A stretch of DNA of 64,000 bases from Cellulomonas sp. (GCF_015234515.1 NZ_JADGMY010000014.1:1-64000); one strand, 5' to 3'; positions 28,234-38,167 are shown, counted from the stretch's first letter. Made by a program: numbers and translations. The notes: generated from the letters alone by a model not told the origin.

Positions 28234-28467
28234 TCACAGCTGGCCGAAGCCCACGCGCCCCTTGGTCTCGGCGCCGATCTCCACGAAGCCGAGGACCGCG
28301 GCGGGCACGACGACCCGACGTCCGCGGACGTCGGTCAGGTCCAGCGTCGTCGTCCTGCCGTCGATCGCTGCCTGCACGGCCGCGACGATCTCGTCCGCGG
28401 ACTGGTCGGACTCGAGCGTCAGCTCGCGCGAGTGGTGCTGCACGCCGATCGTGATCTCCACGGGCAC
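28234..28467 (-). CDS. DUF3107 small protein
   Basis: A 77-residue protein starting (V)PVEITIGVQHHSRELTLESD, containing a TLDLTDVRGRRVVVPAAVLGFVEIG core. This matches the DUF3107 family (the TB9.4 type), conserved next to a TetR gene and a DEAD-box helicase across actinobacteria. The N-terminal beta strand and charged helix suggest a small alpha/beta fold. No function is known. Confidence 0.88.
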   Translation of the reverse strand: MPVEITIGVQHHSRELTLESDQSADEIVAAVQAAIDGRTTTLDLTDVRGRRVVVPAAVLGFVEIGAETKGRVGFGQL

Positions 28468-28518
28468 TCCTCATCGGACGGGACCCGGCGCACGGCGCCG
28501 GGCTGGTCGCCACCGATC

Positions 28519-29187
28519 CTAGGCGTCCCCGTACGGGAAGTCGGGCCGCACCAGGTCGGCGAGGCCCCGCCACTGCAGGTCCGTCACCAGCTCGACGACG
28601 CGCTCGACGCCCTGGCCGTCGCCGCGGCGCAGCCAGTAGGTCGCGGCACCCTGGGCGGTGGCGACGAGCGCGGCGGCGAGCACGTCGGCGTCGGCGCGGT
28701 CCCGGCCGGTGACGGCCGCGAGCACGTCGGCGATGCGACGGGTCGCCTCGGCGGCCGCGTGCTCGACGCGGACGCGGACCTGCGCGTCGTGCGTGACGTC
28801 GGACTCGAACAGGAGCGTGGACGACTCGCCTGCCACCTGGACGAACGCGAGGTACGCGTGCACCACGGCGGCCACGACCGCGCGGCCCTCGCCGCGGGCG
28901 ACCGGACCCGCCTCGATCGGCGCGACGGCGCGCTCCACGGCGGAGAGGAGCGCGGCACCCTGCTCGTCGACGACGGCGAGGTAGAGGTCGAGCTTCGACG
29001 GGAAGTGCCGGTACAGGACGGGCTTGCTGACCTCCGCCCGGTCGGCGATGTCGTCCATCGAGACGTGGTGGAAGCCCTCGGTGGAGAACAGGTCGAGCGC
29101 GACCGCGAGGAGCTGCGACCTGCGCTCGGCGCGCGCCATCCGTGGCCCGCGGGCACGGGGGCCGGAGGTGTCCTGGGCGTCGGTCAC
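28519..29187 (-). CDS. TetR-family transcriptional regulator
   Basis: A 222-residue one-domain regulator. The DNA-binding part is RRSQLLAVALDLFSTEGFHHVSMDDIADRAEVSKPVLYRHFPSKLDLY (quoted in pieces: helix-turn-helix around SMDDIADRAEVSKPVLYRHF); the rest is the helical ligand/dimer domain with YWLRRGDGQGVERVVELVTD. The GTG start is preceded by TACGAT at 6 nt. It is the conserved actinobacterial TetR beside DUF3107, divergent from adnA. Ligand and targets unknown. Confidence 0.88.
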   Translation of the reverse strand: MTDAQDTSGPRARGPRMARAERRSQLLAVALDLFSTEGFHHVSMDDIADRAEVSKPVLYRHFPSKLDLYLAVVDEQGAALLSAVERAVAPIEAGPVARGEGRAVVAAVVHAYLAFVQVAGESSTLLFESDVTHDAQVRVRVEHAAAEATRRIADVLAAVTGRDRADADVLAAALVATAQGAATYWLRRGDGQGVERVVELVTDLQWRGLADLVRPDFPYGDA

Positions 29188-29308
29188 CCGCAGATCGTAG
29201 CCAGGGTGTGTTGCCGGCAGGGGTCGGGTCCGCGGCGTGACGGGGCACTCACGCCCGACGGTGCGTTCTCGACCGGGGATGTCGGTGGCACGTGATCTGA
29301 TCTGACTC

Positions 29309-32300
29309 GTGACGACGGCACCGACCACCCGGCTCGTGGCGGCGCCCCTCGTCGAGCGTGCGGCGCTCGGCGCAGCGGCCCGTCCCGTGCTCGACGACCG
29401 GCAGCGCGAGGTGGTCGAACGGGTGGCCTCCGGGGCCGACCGCGCGCTGCTCGTCACGGGAGCGCCCGGGACGGGTCGCACGACCGTGGCGCTGGAGGCG
29501 GCGGCCGCCGCGGTGGCGGCGGGTCTCGCACCGGACGACGTGCTCGTGCTGGCGGCGAGCCGCCGGGCCGCAGCCGACCTGCGCGACCGGCTGGCGGTGC
29601 GCCTGGGACGCACGGCGGGTCGGCCGCTGGTCCAGACGGCGGCCGCGGTCGCGTTCGCGGTGCTCCGGGCGCGCGCGGGTGCGCTCGGTGAGCCGTCACC
29701 GGTGCTCGTGTCCGGACCCGAGCAGGACCTGGCCTTGGCCGAGCTGTTGGCCGGGCACGCCTCGGGGGAGGTTCCGGGGCCCCGGTGGCCGCCCGGCGTC
29801 CCCGAGGCGGCCCTGGGGACGCGTGCGTTCCGTGACGAGCTGCGCGACCTGCTGATGCGAGCGGCCGAGCGCGGGCTGGCCCCGACGGACCTCGCGGCCC
29901 TCGGCCGGCGCGAGCACCGCCCCGCCTGGGTCGCCGCGGCCCGGGTCTACGAGGAGTACCTGGACGTCATGGCGCTCGCCGCGGGCACACCGGACGCGGG
30001 TGAGCGGCTGGACCCGGCGGTCGTGGTGGACGCCGCCGTCGCGGCGCTGCGCGGCTGGGACGACGAGGTCCCGGGGGTGCCGTGCCCGCGCCGGCGGCTC
30101 GTGGTGGTCGACGACCACCAGGAGAGCACGGCCGCCACCGCCCGGCTGCTGCGCGCCTTCGCCGACGGCGGTGCCCGCCTGCTGCTGCTGGGCGACCCGG
30201 ACGTCGCGGTGCAGACCTTCCGCGGCGCCCAGCCGTCGCACGTCGCACGGGCGACCGCGGCTGGTCCGGGGGAGCTGGCGGCCGAGCACGTCGTGCTGCG
30301 CACGGTGTGGCGGCAGAGCGGGGCCCTGCGCGAGGTGACGGCGAGGATCACCGAGCGGGTGGCCGCGTCCGGCACGGTCGCGCACCGCCGGGCCGCGGTC
30401 CCGCAGGACCGGGCGGAGGGGCCGGCGCCCCGTGTCGCGGTGCTGCCCAGCGCCGCGCAGGAGGCCGCCTGGGTGGCGCACCGGCTGCGGCGCGCCCACC
30501 TGCAGGGCGGCGTCCCCTGGGACGAGATGGCCGTGCTCGCGCGCGCCGGTGGCCGCGTGACGGCGGTGCGCCGGGCGCTCGCGCAGGCCGGCGTGCCCGT
30601 CAGGGTCGTCGGGAGCGACGTGCCGTTGCGCGACGAGCCCGCGGTCCGGCCGCTGCTCGACGCGGTGCGCGTCGCGCTGCAGCCCGACGAGCTGGACGCC
30701 GACGTCGCGGGCCGGCTCGCCTGCTCACCGCTCGGCGGCCTCGACGCGGTGGGTCTGCGTCGGGTGCGGCGGGCGCTGCGCGCCGAGGAGCTCGCGGGCG
30801 GCGGTGGCCGGTCCAGCGACGTGCTCCTGGTCGAGGCGCTGGCCGCGCCGGACCGGGCCGGGACGCTCGAGCCGCACGTGGGGCGTCCGGTGCAGCGCCT
30901 CGCCCGGCTGCTGCAGGCGGGTCGGGACGCCGCGGCGACCCCGGGTGCCGACGTGCAGGCCGTGCTGTGGGCGGTGTGGGACCGCGCCGGGCTCGCCGAG
31001 CCGTGGCGACAGGCCGCTCTCGCCGGCGGGTCGGGTGGCGAGCGCGCCGACCGCGACCTCGATGCGGTGCTGGCACTCTTCAAGGCCGCCGAGACCTTCG
31101 TCGAGCGCGTGCCCCAGGCGACACCGCGCGCGTTCGTCGACTGGGTGATGGCGCAGGACCTCCCGGCAGACTCCCTGGCACCGGCGTCGCGGGCCGCCGG
31201 CGTCAGCGTGCTCACCCCGGCCGGTGCCGCCGGCGGGTCGTGGGAGGTCGTGGCGGTCGTCGGCGTGCAGGAGGGCGTCTGGCCCGACCTGCGGCTGCGG
31301 GACTCCCTGCTGGGCGCGCAGTCGCTCGTCGACCTCCTGGCCGGGCGCGAGACCACCGGGGGGCCGGGGGAGGAGCACGCGCGGGCGGCGCGGGCGGCCG
31401 TGCTGGCCGACGAGCTGCGTGCGTTCGCCCTCGCGTGCTCGCGTGCCCGCACGCTCCTGCTGGTCACGGCCGTGGACGACCAGGACACGACACCGTCGCC
31501 GTTCCTCGACCTCGTGCAGCCGGGCTCCGACGACGACGGGCCCGACCCGCGCCGGACGAGCGCCCCCGCACCGCTGGACCTGCGCGGGCTCGTCGCCCGC
31601 CTGCGGTCCGCGCTCGAACGCGCGGCGGCGCAGGGCGGGACGGACGCCGCGGCCGCCCGCACGCTGGCGCGACTGGCCGCCGCCGGCGTCCCGGGTGCGG
31701 ACCCGGCGTCCTGGTTCGGACTCCCGGAGCCGTCGAGCGACGCGCCGTTGTGGCCGGCTGACGCGAAGGTCCCGGTCTCGCCCTCGCGGCTGGAGACCGC
31801 CCAGCGGTGCGCCCTGCGCTGGGCGCTCGAGTCGGCCGGCGGCACGCCCGCGTCCTCCGCCCAGCAGTCCCTCGGCACGCTCGTGCACGCCATCGCCCAG
31901 GAGCACCCGACGGCCGACCTGCCGACGTTGCGTGCGGAGCTCGACCGTCGTTGGCACGAGCTGGGGCTCGGCGAGGGCTGGCCCTCGGTCTCCGCTCGCC
32001 GCAAGGCCGACGCGATGGTCGAGCGGCTCGCGGCGTACCTGCGCGACGCGGGAGAGCCGCTGCTCGTCGAGGCGCCGTTCTCGCTCGAGACGGACCGCGC
32101 GGTCGTGCGGGGCTCGATCGACCGCGTCGAGCGCGCGGTCGTCGAGGGTGAGGGCGCCGGCGGAGCCGTCGAGGTCGTGGACCTCAAGACCGGCTCTCGC
32201 GTGCCGACCCTCGCACAGGCCGCGGAGCACGCCCAGCTCGGTGCGTACCAGCTCGCGGTCGACGCCGGCGCGGTGCCGGGGCTCGAGCCGGGGACGCACA

Positions 32301-32536
32301 GCGTCGCGGCCCGGCTCGTGCACCTGGCCCAGGGTTCGGGAGGCGCGACGCAACGTCGCCAGGAGGCGCTGGGGCCGGAGGACGGCGCCCCGAGCTGGGC
32401 GCGTGCCCTCGTCGACGACGTCGCGGACCGCATGGCGGCGTCGAGCTTCGAGGCGCGCGCGAACGACTTGTGCAGCCGCTGCCCGGTGCGCCGCTCGTGC
32501 CCGCTGCGCGGCGAGGGCGGGCAGGTGGTCGCGTGA
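29309..32536 (+). CDS. adnA: AdnA: helicase-nuclease subunit with degenerate motor
   Basis: A 1075-residue UvrD-like/RecB-nuclease fusion. The N-terminal motor has a Walker A of GAPGTGRTT with Arg instead of the catalytic Lys, and motif II reads VVDDHQ instead of DEYQD, so ATP turnover here is unlikely. The C-terminal PD-(D/E)xK nuclease has VVDLKTGSR (D958, K960). Four cysteines (C834, C1055, C1058, C1064; CSRCPVRRSC) bracket it and would hold an AddB-type Fe-S cluster. With AdnB it resects double-strand breaks in mycobacteria. GTG start; the stop overlaps adnB (GTGA). Confidence 0.93.
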   Translation: MTTAPTTRLVAAPLVERAALGAAARPVLDDRQREVVERVASGADRALLVTGAPGTGRTTVALEAAAAAVAAGLAPDDVLVLAASRRAAADLRDRLAVRLGRTAGRPLVQTAAAVAFAVLRARAGALGEPSPVLVSGPEQDLALAELLAGHASGEVPGPRWPPGVPEAALGTRAFRDELRDLLMRAAERGLAPTDLAALGRREHRPAWVAAARVYEEYLDVMALAAGTPDAGERLDPAVVVDAAVAALRGWDDEVPGVPCPRRRLVVVDDHQESTAATARLLRAFADGGARLLLLGDPDVAVQTFRGAQPSHVARATAAGPGELAAEHVVLRTVWRQSGALREVTARITERVAASGTVAHRRAAVPQDRAEGPAPRVAVLPSAAQEAAWVAHRLRRAHLQGGVPWDEMAVLARAGGRVTAVRRALAQAGVPVRVVGSDVPLRDEPAVRPLLDAVRVALQPDELDADVAGRLACSPLGGLDAVGLRRVRRALRAEELAGGGGRSSDVLLVEALAAPDRAGTLEPHVGRPVQRLARLLQAGRDAAATPGADVQAVLWAVWDRAGLAEPWRQAALAGGSGGERADRDLDAVLALFKAAETFVERVPQATPRAFVDWVMAQDLPADSLAPASRAAGVSVLTPAGAAGGSWEVVAVVGVQEGVWPDLRLRDSLLGAQSLVDLLAGRETTGGPGEEHARAARAAVLADELRAFALACSRARTLLLVTAVDDQDTTPSPFLDLVQPGSDDDGPDPRRTSAPAPLDLRGLVARLRSALERAAAQGGTDAAAARTLARLAAAGVPGADPASWFGLPEPSSDAPLWPADAKVPVSPSRLETAQRCALRWALESAGGTPASSAQQSLGTLVHAIAQEHPTADLPTLRAELDRRWHELGLGEGWPSVSARRKADAMVERLAAYLRDAGEPLLVEAPFSLETDRAVVRGSIDRVERAVVEGEGAGGAVEVVDLKTGSRVPTLAQAAEHAQLGAYQLAVDAGAVPGLEPGTHSVAARLVHLAQGSGGATQRRQEALGPEDGAPSWARALVDDVADRMAASSFEARANDLCSRCPVRRSCPLRGEGGQVVA

Positions 32537-35500
32537 CCGCCGCCCCGGTCGTGGCGGCCCTGTCGGCCGTGCGGATCGCCCAGCTCGTCGGGCAGCACCC
32601 ACCGACGGACGAGCAGCGCGCGGTGATCGAGGCCCCGCTGCGGCCGTCACTCGTCGTCGCCGGTGCCGGCTCGGGCAAGACCGAGACGATGGCGGCGCGC
32701 GTGGTCTGGCTCGTGGCCAACGGGCTGGTCGCGCCCGACCAGGTGCTCGGCCTGACCTTCACGCGCAAGGCCGCCGGCGAGCTCTCCGAGCGGGTGAGGC
32801 GCCGGCTGCGGGGGCTGGTGCGCGCCGCCGCGGCCGAGGGCGTCGCGCTGCCGACCGGCGCGGACGTCGTCGACGAGCTCGCGCGACCGCACGTGTCGAC
32901 CTACCACGCGTACGCGGCGTCCCTCGTGACCGACCACGCGCTGCGCCTCGGTGTCGAGCCCGGTGCGCGGCTGCTCGGTGAGGCGGCGCAGTGGCAGCTG
33001 GCGTCGGAGGTCGTGGAGTCGTGGGCCGGGGACCTGGACACGTCGGCGGCGACGTCGACCGTCGTCGACGCGGTGCTGGCGCTGTCGGGGGCTCTGGACG
33101 AGCACCTGCTCGACCCGGCGGCCGCGCGCCACGGCATCGAGGCGCTCGTCGAGAGCCTCGTGTCCACACCGGCCGGCGAGCCGCCGCGCGCCCCGTACGC
33201 CAAGGTCCGCGAGCTGGTCGCGTCCCTCGGCGAGCGTTCGCGCGTCCTCGACCTCGTCGCGGACTACCGCGCGCGCAAGAGGGCGGCCGACAGCCTCGAC
33301 TTCGGTGACCAGGTGGCGCTCGCGGCGCGCATCGCACGGGACGTCCCGGAGGTGGGCGCCGGCGAGCGGGACCGGTTCCGCGTCGTGCTGCTCGACGAGT
33401 ACCAGGACACGTCGTACGCCCAGCTGGTCCTGCTGCAGGCGCTCTTCACGGCGGGTCACCCGGTGACCGCGGTGGGTGACCCGCACCAGTCGATCTACGG
33501 CTGGCGCGGCGCGAGCCCGGGCGGTCTCGCGCGCTTCCCCGCGGCGTTCCCGGTCGTCGAGCGGGACGGTGACGGCCGCGAGCGGCGCCGACGGCCCGCC
33601 GACGTCGTCCCGCTGTCGACGTCCTGGCGCAACGACGTGGCGGTCCTCGACGCCGCCAACGCGGTCGCCTCGCCCCTGCGCACCGGTGCCGCGCGGGTCG
33701 ACGTCCCGCGGCTCGCGCCACGTCCCGGTGCCGGTGCCGGTGCCGTCCAGGCGCTCGTGGCCGCGACCGTCGAGGACGAGGCCGAGCACGTCGCCGCGTG
33801 GGTCGCGCAGCGGTGGCGTCCGGGGCTGCATCCCGCCGGGCGGCGCACGGCCGCCGTCCTGTGCCGCAAGCGCTCGCAGTTCGAGCCGCTGCGTCGTGCC
33901 CTGCGCGCGGCCGGTCTGCCGGTCGAGGTCGTCGGTCTGGGTGGTCTGCTCGCGACCCCGGAGGTCGTCGACCTCGTCGCCGTGCTGCAGGCCGCGCACG
34001 ACCCGACCCGGGGCGACGCCGTCGTCCGGCTGCTGACGGGTGCCCGCACGCGGCTCGGCGCGTCCGACCTGCACGCGCTGGGCGAGTGGGCGCGTCAGGG
34101 GGCGCGCCCGGCGGCGGGACGGGTGGCGGGGCGCGACGGCGTCGAGGCGGACGTCGTGGACGAGCGCAGCCTGGTCGACGCGCTGGACGACCCGCCGCCG
34201 CCCGGGTGGCGCAGCCCGGCCGGGCGCGTCGTGACGCCCGAGGGTCGACGTCGCCTCGTGGACCTGGCCGCCGTCCTGCGGGCCGTGCGTGCGCACCAGG
34301 GACTGTCGCTGCCCGAGCTCGTCGGGGAGGCGGAGCGGCTCTTCGGTCTCGACATCGAGGTGCAGGCCCGCGCCGACGTCCCACCGGGGCGGGCGCGCGC
34401 CCACCTGGATGCGTTCGCGGACGTGGCCGCGGAGTTCGCCCGCGGCGCGGACCGCCCCACGCTGGGCGCGTTCCTCGCGTGGCTCGAGGCCGCGGACGCC
34501 CGCGAGGACGGGCTCGAGCTCCCCGTGACCGAGCCCGACCCCGACGCCGTGCAGGTCACGACCGTGCACGCCGCGAAGGGGCTGGAGTGGGACGCGGTCG
34601 CGGTCGCGGGCATGGTCGACGGCGGACTACCCGCGACCGCGATGCTCGGCAAGGACGGCCCCAAGGACTCCGCGTGGCTCACGGGACTCGGCGTCCTGCC
34701 GTACCCGTTGCGCGGCGACGCCGACGACCTGCCGCGTCTCGAGTGCGCGGGCGCGGAGTCGCCGAAGGAGCTCGCGGACCGCCTCGAGCGGTTCCGTCTG
34801 GACGCCGGTGACCACGAGGTCGCCGAGGAGCGTCGGCTGGCCTACGTCGCGCTGACCCGGGCACGCGAGGCGCTCCTGCTGTCGGCGGCGTACTGGGGGG
34901 AGCCGAAGGCGCCGCGCAAGCTCTCGCCGTTCCTCACCGAGCTCGTCGACGCCGGGCTCGTGGACGTGATCGGACGTGCCGACGAGCCCGAGCCGGGCAG
35001 CCCGAACCCCCGGGCGGCGTTGACGCCGACCGCGGTCTGGCCGGTCGACCCGTTCACCCGGGACGGTTCCGCACCCCGACGCGCGGCGGTCGTCGCGGCC
35101 GCCGAGGCCGTGCACGCCGCTCTGGCGGACCTTCCGGCAGCCACACCGGCCGTTGCCGTCGACGGTCAGGGGGCGCGCCCGCAGGTCGGGGGGTCCACCG
35201 GAGAGGCACCTGACGGCATGGCCGCCCCGCGCGACGGCGAGGACTGGGACGTGCTCGCGGACAGGCTGCTCGCGGAGCAGGCCGCGCGCCGGCGGGGCGA
35301 CGCGCGGGTCGCGTTGCCGGCCCACCTGTCGGCGTCGTCCCTCGTGCGTCTGGATGCCCAGCCGGACCAGTTCGCTCTCGGCCTGCGGCGGCCCGTCCCG
35401 CGCGAACCGTCACCCCAGGCGCGTCGCGGCACGGCCTTCCACGCCTGGGTCGAGGCCTGGTACGGGCAGGCGACGCTCGTCGACGTCGACGACCTGCCCG

Positions 35501-36042
35501 GGGCGGACGACGACGTGCTGCCCGGCGACCCGGACCAGGCCGAGCTGCGCGCCGCCTTCCTGCGCACCCCCTGGGCGCACCGGTCACCCGTGGCCGTGGA
35601 GGTCGACGTCGAGACCACGATCGGCGGGTACGTCCTGCGGTCGCGCATCGACGCGGTGTTCGCGGACCCTGACCGGCCCGACGTTCCCGGCGCCGTCGTC
35701 GTCGTCGACTGGAAGACGGGCTCGCCGCCGCGGGACACGGCGCAGCGCGCCTCGCGCGACCTCCAGCTCGCGGTCTACCGCATCGCGTGGGCGCGGCTGA
35801 CGGGGACCGACCCCGACCTGGTCCGGGCGGCGTTCTGCTACGTCGGGTCCGGCGTCACGGTCCTGCCCGAGCGCCTGCCGGGGGAGGAGGAGGTGGCGCG
35901 GCTGCTGGCGGACGCGGCGCCGGGAGCCTCGAGCGCGGCGGACGGTGCGACGGGCAGGTCACCCGCACGCGCCGCACCGCCGACGGTCCGCCGGTCACGC
36001 GGACGACGGACGGGCAGGTCGACGCCGCGACCCGGCAGCTAG
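32533..36042 (+). CDS. adnB: AdnB: lead motor/nuclease subunit
   Basis: A 1169-residue SF1A helicase-nuclease. The motor is intact: Walker A AGAGSGKTET (K49), TFTRKAAGEL, motif II LLDEYQDTS (D288/E289), GDPHQSIYGWRGA, TTVHAAKGLEWDAV and VALTRAREALLLS. The C-terminal RecB-like nuclease has VVVDWKTGSP (D1059, K1061) and an upstream RRGTAFHAWVE helix; no Fe-S cysteines are seen here, as expected for the partner of AdnA. It drives translocation during end resection for homologous repair. Translationally coupled to adnA. The last ~50 residues are low-complexity Ala/Arg/Ser. Confidence 0.95.
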   Translation: MTAAPVVAALSAVRIAQLVGQHPPTDEQRAVIEAPLRPSLVVAGAGSGKTETMAARVVWLVANGLVAPDQVLGLTFTRKAAGELSERVRRRLRGLVRAAAAEGVALPTGADVVDELARPHVSTYHAYAASLVTDHALRLGVEPGARLLGEAAQWQLASEVVESWAGDLDTSAATSTVVDAVLALSGALDEHLLDPAAARHGIEALVESLVSTPAGEPPRAPYAKVRELVASLGERSRVLDLVADYRARKRAADSLDFGDQVALAARIARDVPEVGAGERDRFRVVLLDEYQDTSYAQLVLLQALFTAGHPVTAVGDPHQSIYGWRGASPGGLARFPAAFPVVERDGDGRERRRRPADVVPLSTSWRNDVAVLDAANAVASPLRTGAARVDVPRLAPRPGAGAGAVQALVAATVEDEAEHVAAWVAQRWRPGLHPAGRRTAAVLCRKRSQFEPLRRALRAAGLPVEVVGLGGLLATPEVVDLVAVLQAAHDPTRGDAVVRLLTGARTRLGASDLHALGEWARQGARPAAGRVAGRDGVEADVVDERSLVDALDDPPPPGWRSPAGRVVTPEGRRRLVDLAAVLRAVRAHQGLSLPELVGEAERLFGLDIEVQARADVPPGRARAHLDAFADVAAEFARGADRPTLGAFLAWLEAADAREDGLELPVTEPDPDAVQVTTVHAAKGLEWDAVAVAGMVDGGLPATAMLGKDGPKDSAWLTGLGVLPYPLRGDADDLPRLECAGAESPKELADRLERFRLDAGDHEVAEERRLAYVALTRAREALLLSAAYWGEPKAPRKLSPFLTELVDAGLVDVIGRADEPEPGSPNPRAALTPTAVWPVDPFTRDGSAPRRAAVVAAAEAVHAALADLPAATPAVAVDGQGARPQVGGSTGEAPDGMAAPRDGEDWDVLADRLLAEQAARRRGDARVALPAHLSASSLVRLDAQPDQFALGLRRPVPREPSPQARRGTAFHAWVEAWYGQATLVDVDDLPGADDDVLPGDPDQAELRAAFLRTPWAHRSPVAVEVDVETTIGGYVLRSRIDAVFADPDRPDVPGAVVVVDWKTGSPPRDTAQRASRDLQLAVYRIAWARLTGTDPDLVRAAFCYVGSGVTVLPERLPGEEEVARLLADAAPGASSAADGATGRSPARAAPPTVRRSRGRRTGRSTPRPGS

Positions 36043-37952
36043 GCGCGGACCTCGTCGTCGACGTCGGCCGGCTCGGCGGGTACCGGCACGGGCGCCGGCG
36101 CCGTCGCCTCCAGCGCGAGGAGCAGCGACCGCGCGTCGTGCGGTCCGGTGTGTCGGCGGCCGTTGACGAACAGAGTGGGCACGGCGGTGATCTCCATCGC
36201 CTCGGCGTCGAGCATGTCGTCGCGCACGCGCTGGGTCACGGCGGCCGAGGTGAGGTCCTTCTCGAACCGTTCGAGGTCGAGCCCCAGCTCCTCGGCGCGG
36301 CGCAGGATGTCCGCGGGCGCCTGGTGCTCCTGGTCGGTGAACAGCGCCCGCTCGAACTCGAAGAACTTGCCCTGCAGCGCCGCCGCCTCCGACGCCTCGG
36401 CCGCAGCCACGGCGTTGGGGTGGTAGCGCACGAGCGGGGCGTGCCGCCACACGTACCGCAGCCGGCCGCCGAGCTCGCCGACCACGTCCTGGATCGTGCC
36501 GGCCGTCTTGAGGCAGAACCCGCACTGGAAGTCGCCGTACTCGACGAGCGTGAGCGGCGCGTCCACCGGGCCGTAGACGTGGTCGCGCGTGGGGTCCACG
36601 GGCCGCTGCAGGACCTGCCCGACCTCGGGGTCACGCGCCCGCCGCTCGGTGGTGCGGAAGATGACGGTCGCGAGCAGGAACGCCAGCACCGAGGCGGCGA
36701 GCACGCCGACGCGGGCCTCGTTCTGCACGACGGGGTCGTCGATGGCCAGGTCGACGATGAACAGCGAGAGGGTGAACCCGACGCCGCACAGCGCCGCACC
36801 GCCGGCCAGCCGCGCCTGCGTGAGACCGGGGCCGAGGTCGAGGCCCATGCGGCGCATCACGGTCGTCGGCACGAGCACGCCGATGAGCTTGCCGACGACG
36901 AGCCCGACGACGATGCCCCACGCCACCGGCGACCGCACGGCAGCGCCGAGCACGGCCGGCGAGATCTGCACCCCCGCGTTGGCGAGCGCGAACAGCGGCA
37001 GGATGACGTACGCCACGTACGGGCTGTAGGCGGACTGCAGGCGCTCGTTCACCGAGATGGACTCACGCAGGCTGTTGGCCGCCGCACGCGCGTACTCGCT
37101 CGTCGGGGACTGCCGGAACGTGCGCGCCAGCGTCAGCGCGTGCTCGACCTCGGTCCGGCTCGGCCGGTAGACCGGGACCATGAGGGCGACGGCCACGCCG
37201 GCGAGCGTGGGGTGCACGCCCGACGCCAGGAACGCGAACCACACGATGATGGCCAGCGTCGCGTAGATCGGACCGCGGCCGCTGGGCACGTAGCGTGTGA
37301 ACCAGATCAGGACGAGGCCGACCACCGCGACCAGCAGGGGCAGCAGCGTGACGTCGTCGCTGTAGACGAGCGCGATGATCGTCAGCGCGCCGATGTCGTC
37401 GGCGACGGCGAGCGCGAGCAGGAACGTCCGCAGCCGACCGGAGGCGCGCGGTCCGACGAGTGCCAGACCGCCCACGAGGAACGCGGTGTCGGTCGAGATG
37501 ACGACGCCCCACGCGCTCTCCCAGCCGGACCCACGGGCGACCAGCGCGTACAGCAGGCTCGGCACGAGCAGCCCGCACGCCGCGGCCACGACCGGGACGA
37601 CCGCTCGCGACATGCTGGTGAGCTCCCCGATCGCGAACTCCCGACGCACCTCGAGCCCGACGGTGAAGAAGAAGATCGCCATGAGCGCGTCGTTGACCAG
37701 GGCGTGGAGCGTGAACTCCAGACTGAGGTCGGCGACACCGACGGTCAGCCGGGTGCTCCAGAACGACTCGTAGGTCTCGTGGGAGGCGTTCGCCCAGACG
37801 ATGGCGAGCAGGGTGCCGAGGATGAGCAGCACGGCACCGGTCCGTGCCGGTCCCATGTCACGCACGCGAGCGGCGATCGACGGCTCGCCGGGGCCGGCGC
37901 CGTCCAGCACCTCGGGGTCGGGCGACCGGTCGATGACCACGGGCAAGGTCAT
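36039..37952 (-). CDS. nhaA: Na+/H+ antiporter NhaA fused to a DsbA/thioredoxin-like domain
   Basis: A 637-residue fusion. Residues ~30-430 are NhaA: about 11-12 membrane segments, with ALMAIFFFTVGLEVRREF, ISTDTAF and the ion-binding Asp pair in ALAVADDIGALTII. Residues ~445-620 form a DsbA/thioredoxin domain (DAPLTLVEYGDFQCGFCLKTAG with a CGFC active site; cis-Pro in ITAVPTLFVNG). The domain should lie in the cytosol or outside depending on helix number, which cannot be fixed by eye. NhaA exports Na+ in exchange for H+. Its stop and the adnB stop share one CTAG. A TATCTT box at 38009-38014 is a candidate -10. Confidence 0.93.
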   Translation of the reverse strand: MTLPVVIDRSPDPEVLDGAGPGEPSIAARVRDMGPARTGAVLLILGTLLAIVWANASHETYESFWSTRLTVGVADLSLEFTLHALVNDALMAIFFFTVGLEVRREFAIGELTSMSRAVVPVVAAACGLLVPSLLYALVARGSGWESAWGVVISTDTAFLVGGLALVGPRASGRLRTFLLALAVADDIGALTIIALVYSDDVTLLPLLVAVVGLVLIWFTRYVPSGRGPIYATLAIIVWFAFLASGVHPTLAGVAVALMVPVYRPSRTEVEHALTLARTFRQSPTSEYARAAANSLRESISVNERLQSAYSPYVAYVILPLFALANAGVQISPAVLGAAVRSPVAWGIVVGLVVGKLIGVLVPTTVMRRMGLDLGPGLTQARLAGGAALCGVGFTLSLFIVDLAIDDPVVQNEARVGVLAASVLAFLLATVIFRTTERRARDPEVGQVLQRPVDPTRDHVYGPVDAPLTLVEYGDFQCGFCLKTAGTIQDVVGELGGRLRYVWRHAPLVRYHPNAVAAAEASEAAALQGKFFEFERALFTDQEHQAPADILRRAEELGLDLERFEKDLTSAAVTQRVRDDMLDAEAMEITAVPTLFVNGRRHTGPHDARSLLLALEATAPAPVPVPAEPADVDDEVRA

Positions 37953-38027
37953 GGCGGCTCCAGGGGTGGGGGCGTGGAACTGCACCGCGCGTCTGGTGCG
38001 AATTGTGCAAGATACACCTGCGCCACC

Positions 38028-38048
38028 GGGCCGCGGGCCCCGCGGCCC
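38028..38048. terminator. GC-rich palindrome upstream of nhaA
   Basis: GGGCCGCGGG-C-CCCGCGGCCC, a perfect 10-bp stem with a single-base centre, between the antiporter remnant and nhaA. It may have been the terminator of the now broken gene. Confidence 0.45.
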
Positions 38049-38167
38049 CCGCGTCCGCCGGAGGCGGGTCCGACGCAGTCCGGCGCGGCCTTCGCAGCCG
38101 GTGCGCGGACGGTCGCCCGTCGCGACGCCGGTGGCCTTGCGGTACGCCGGCGTCGGGGCCAGGCCCG

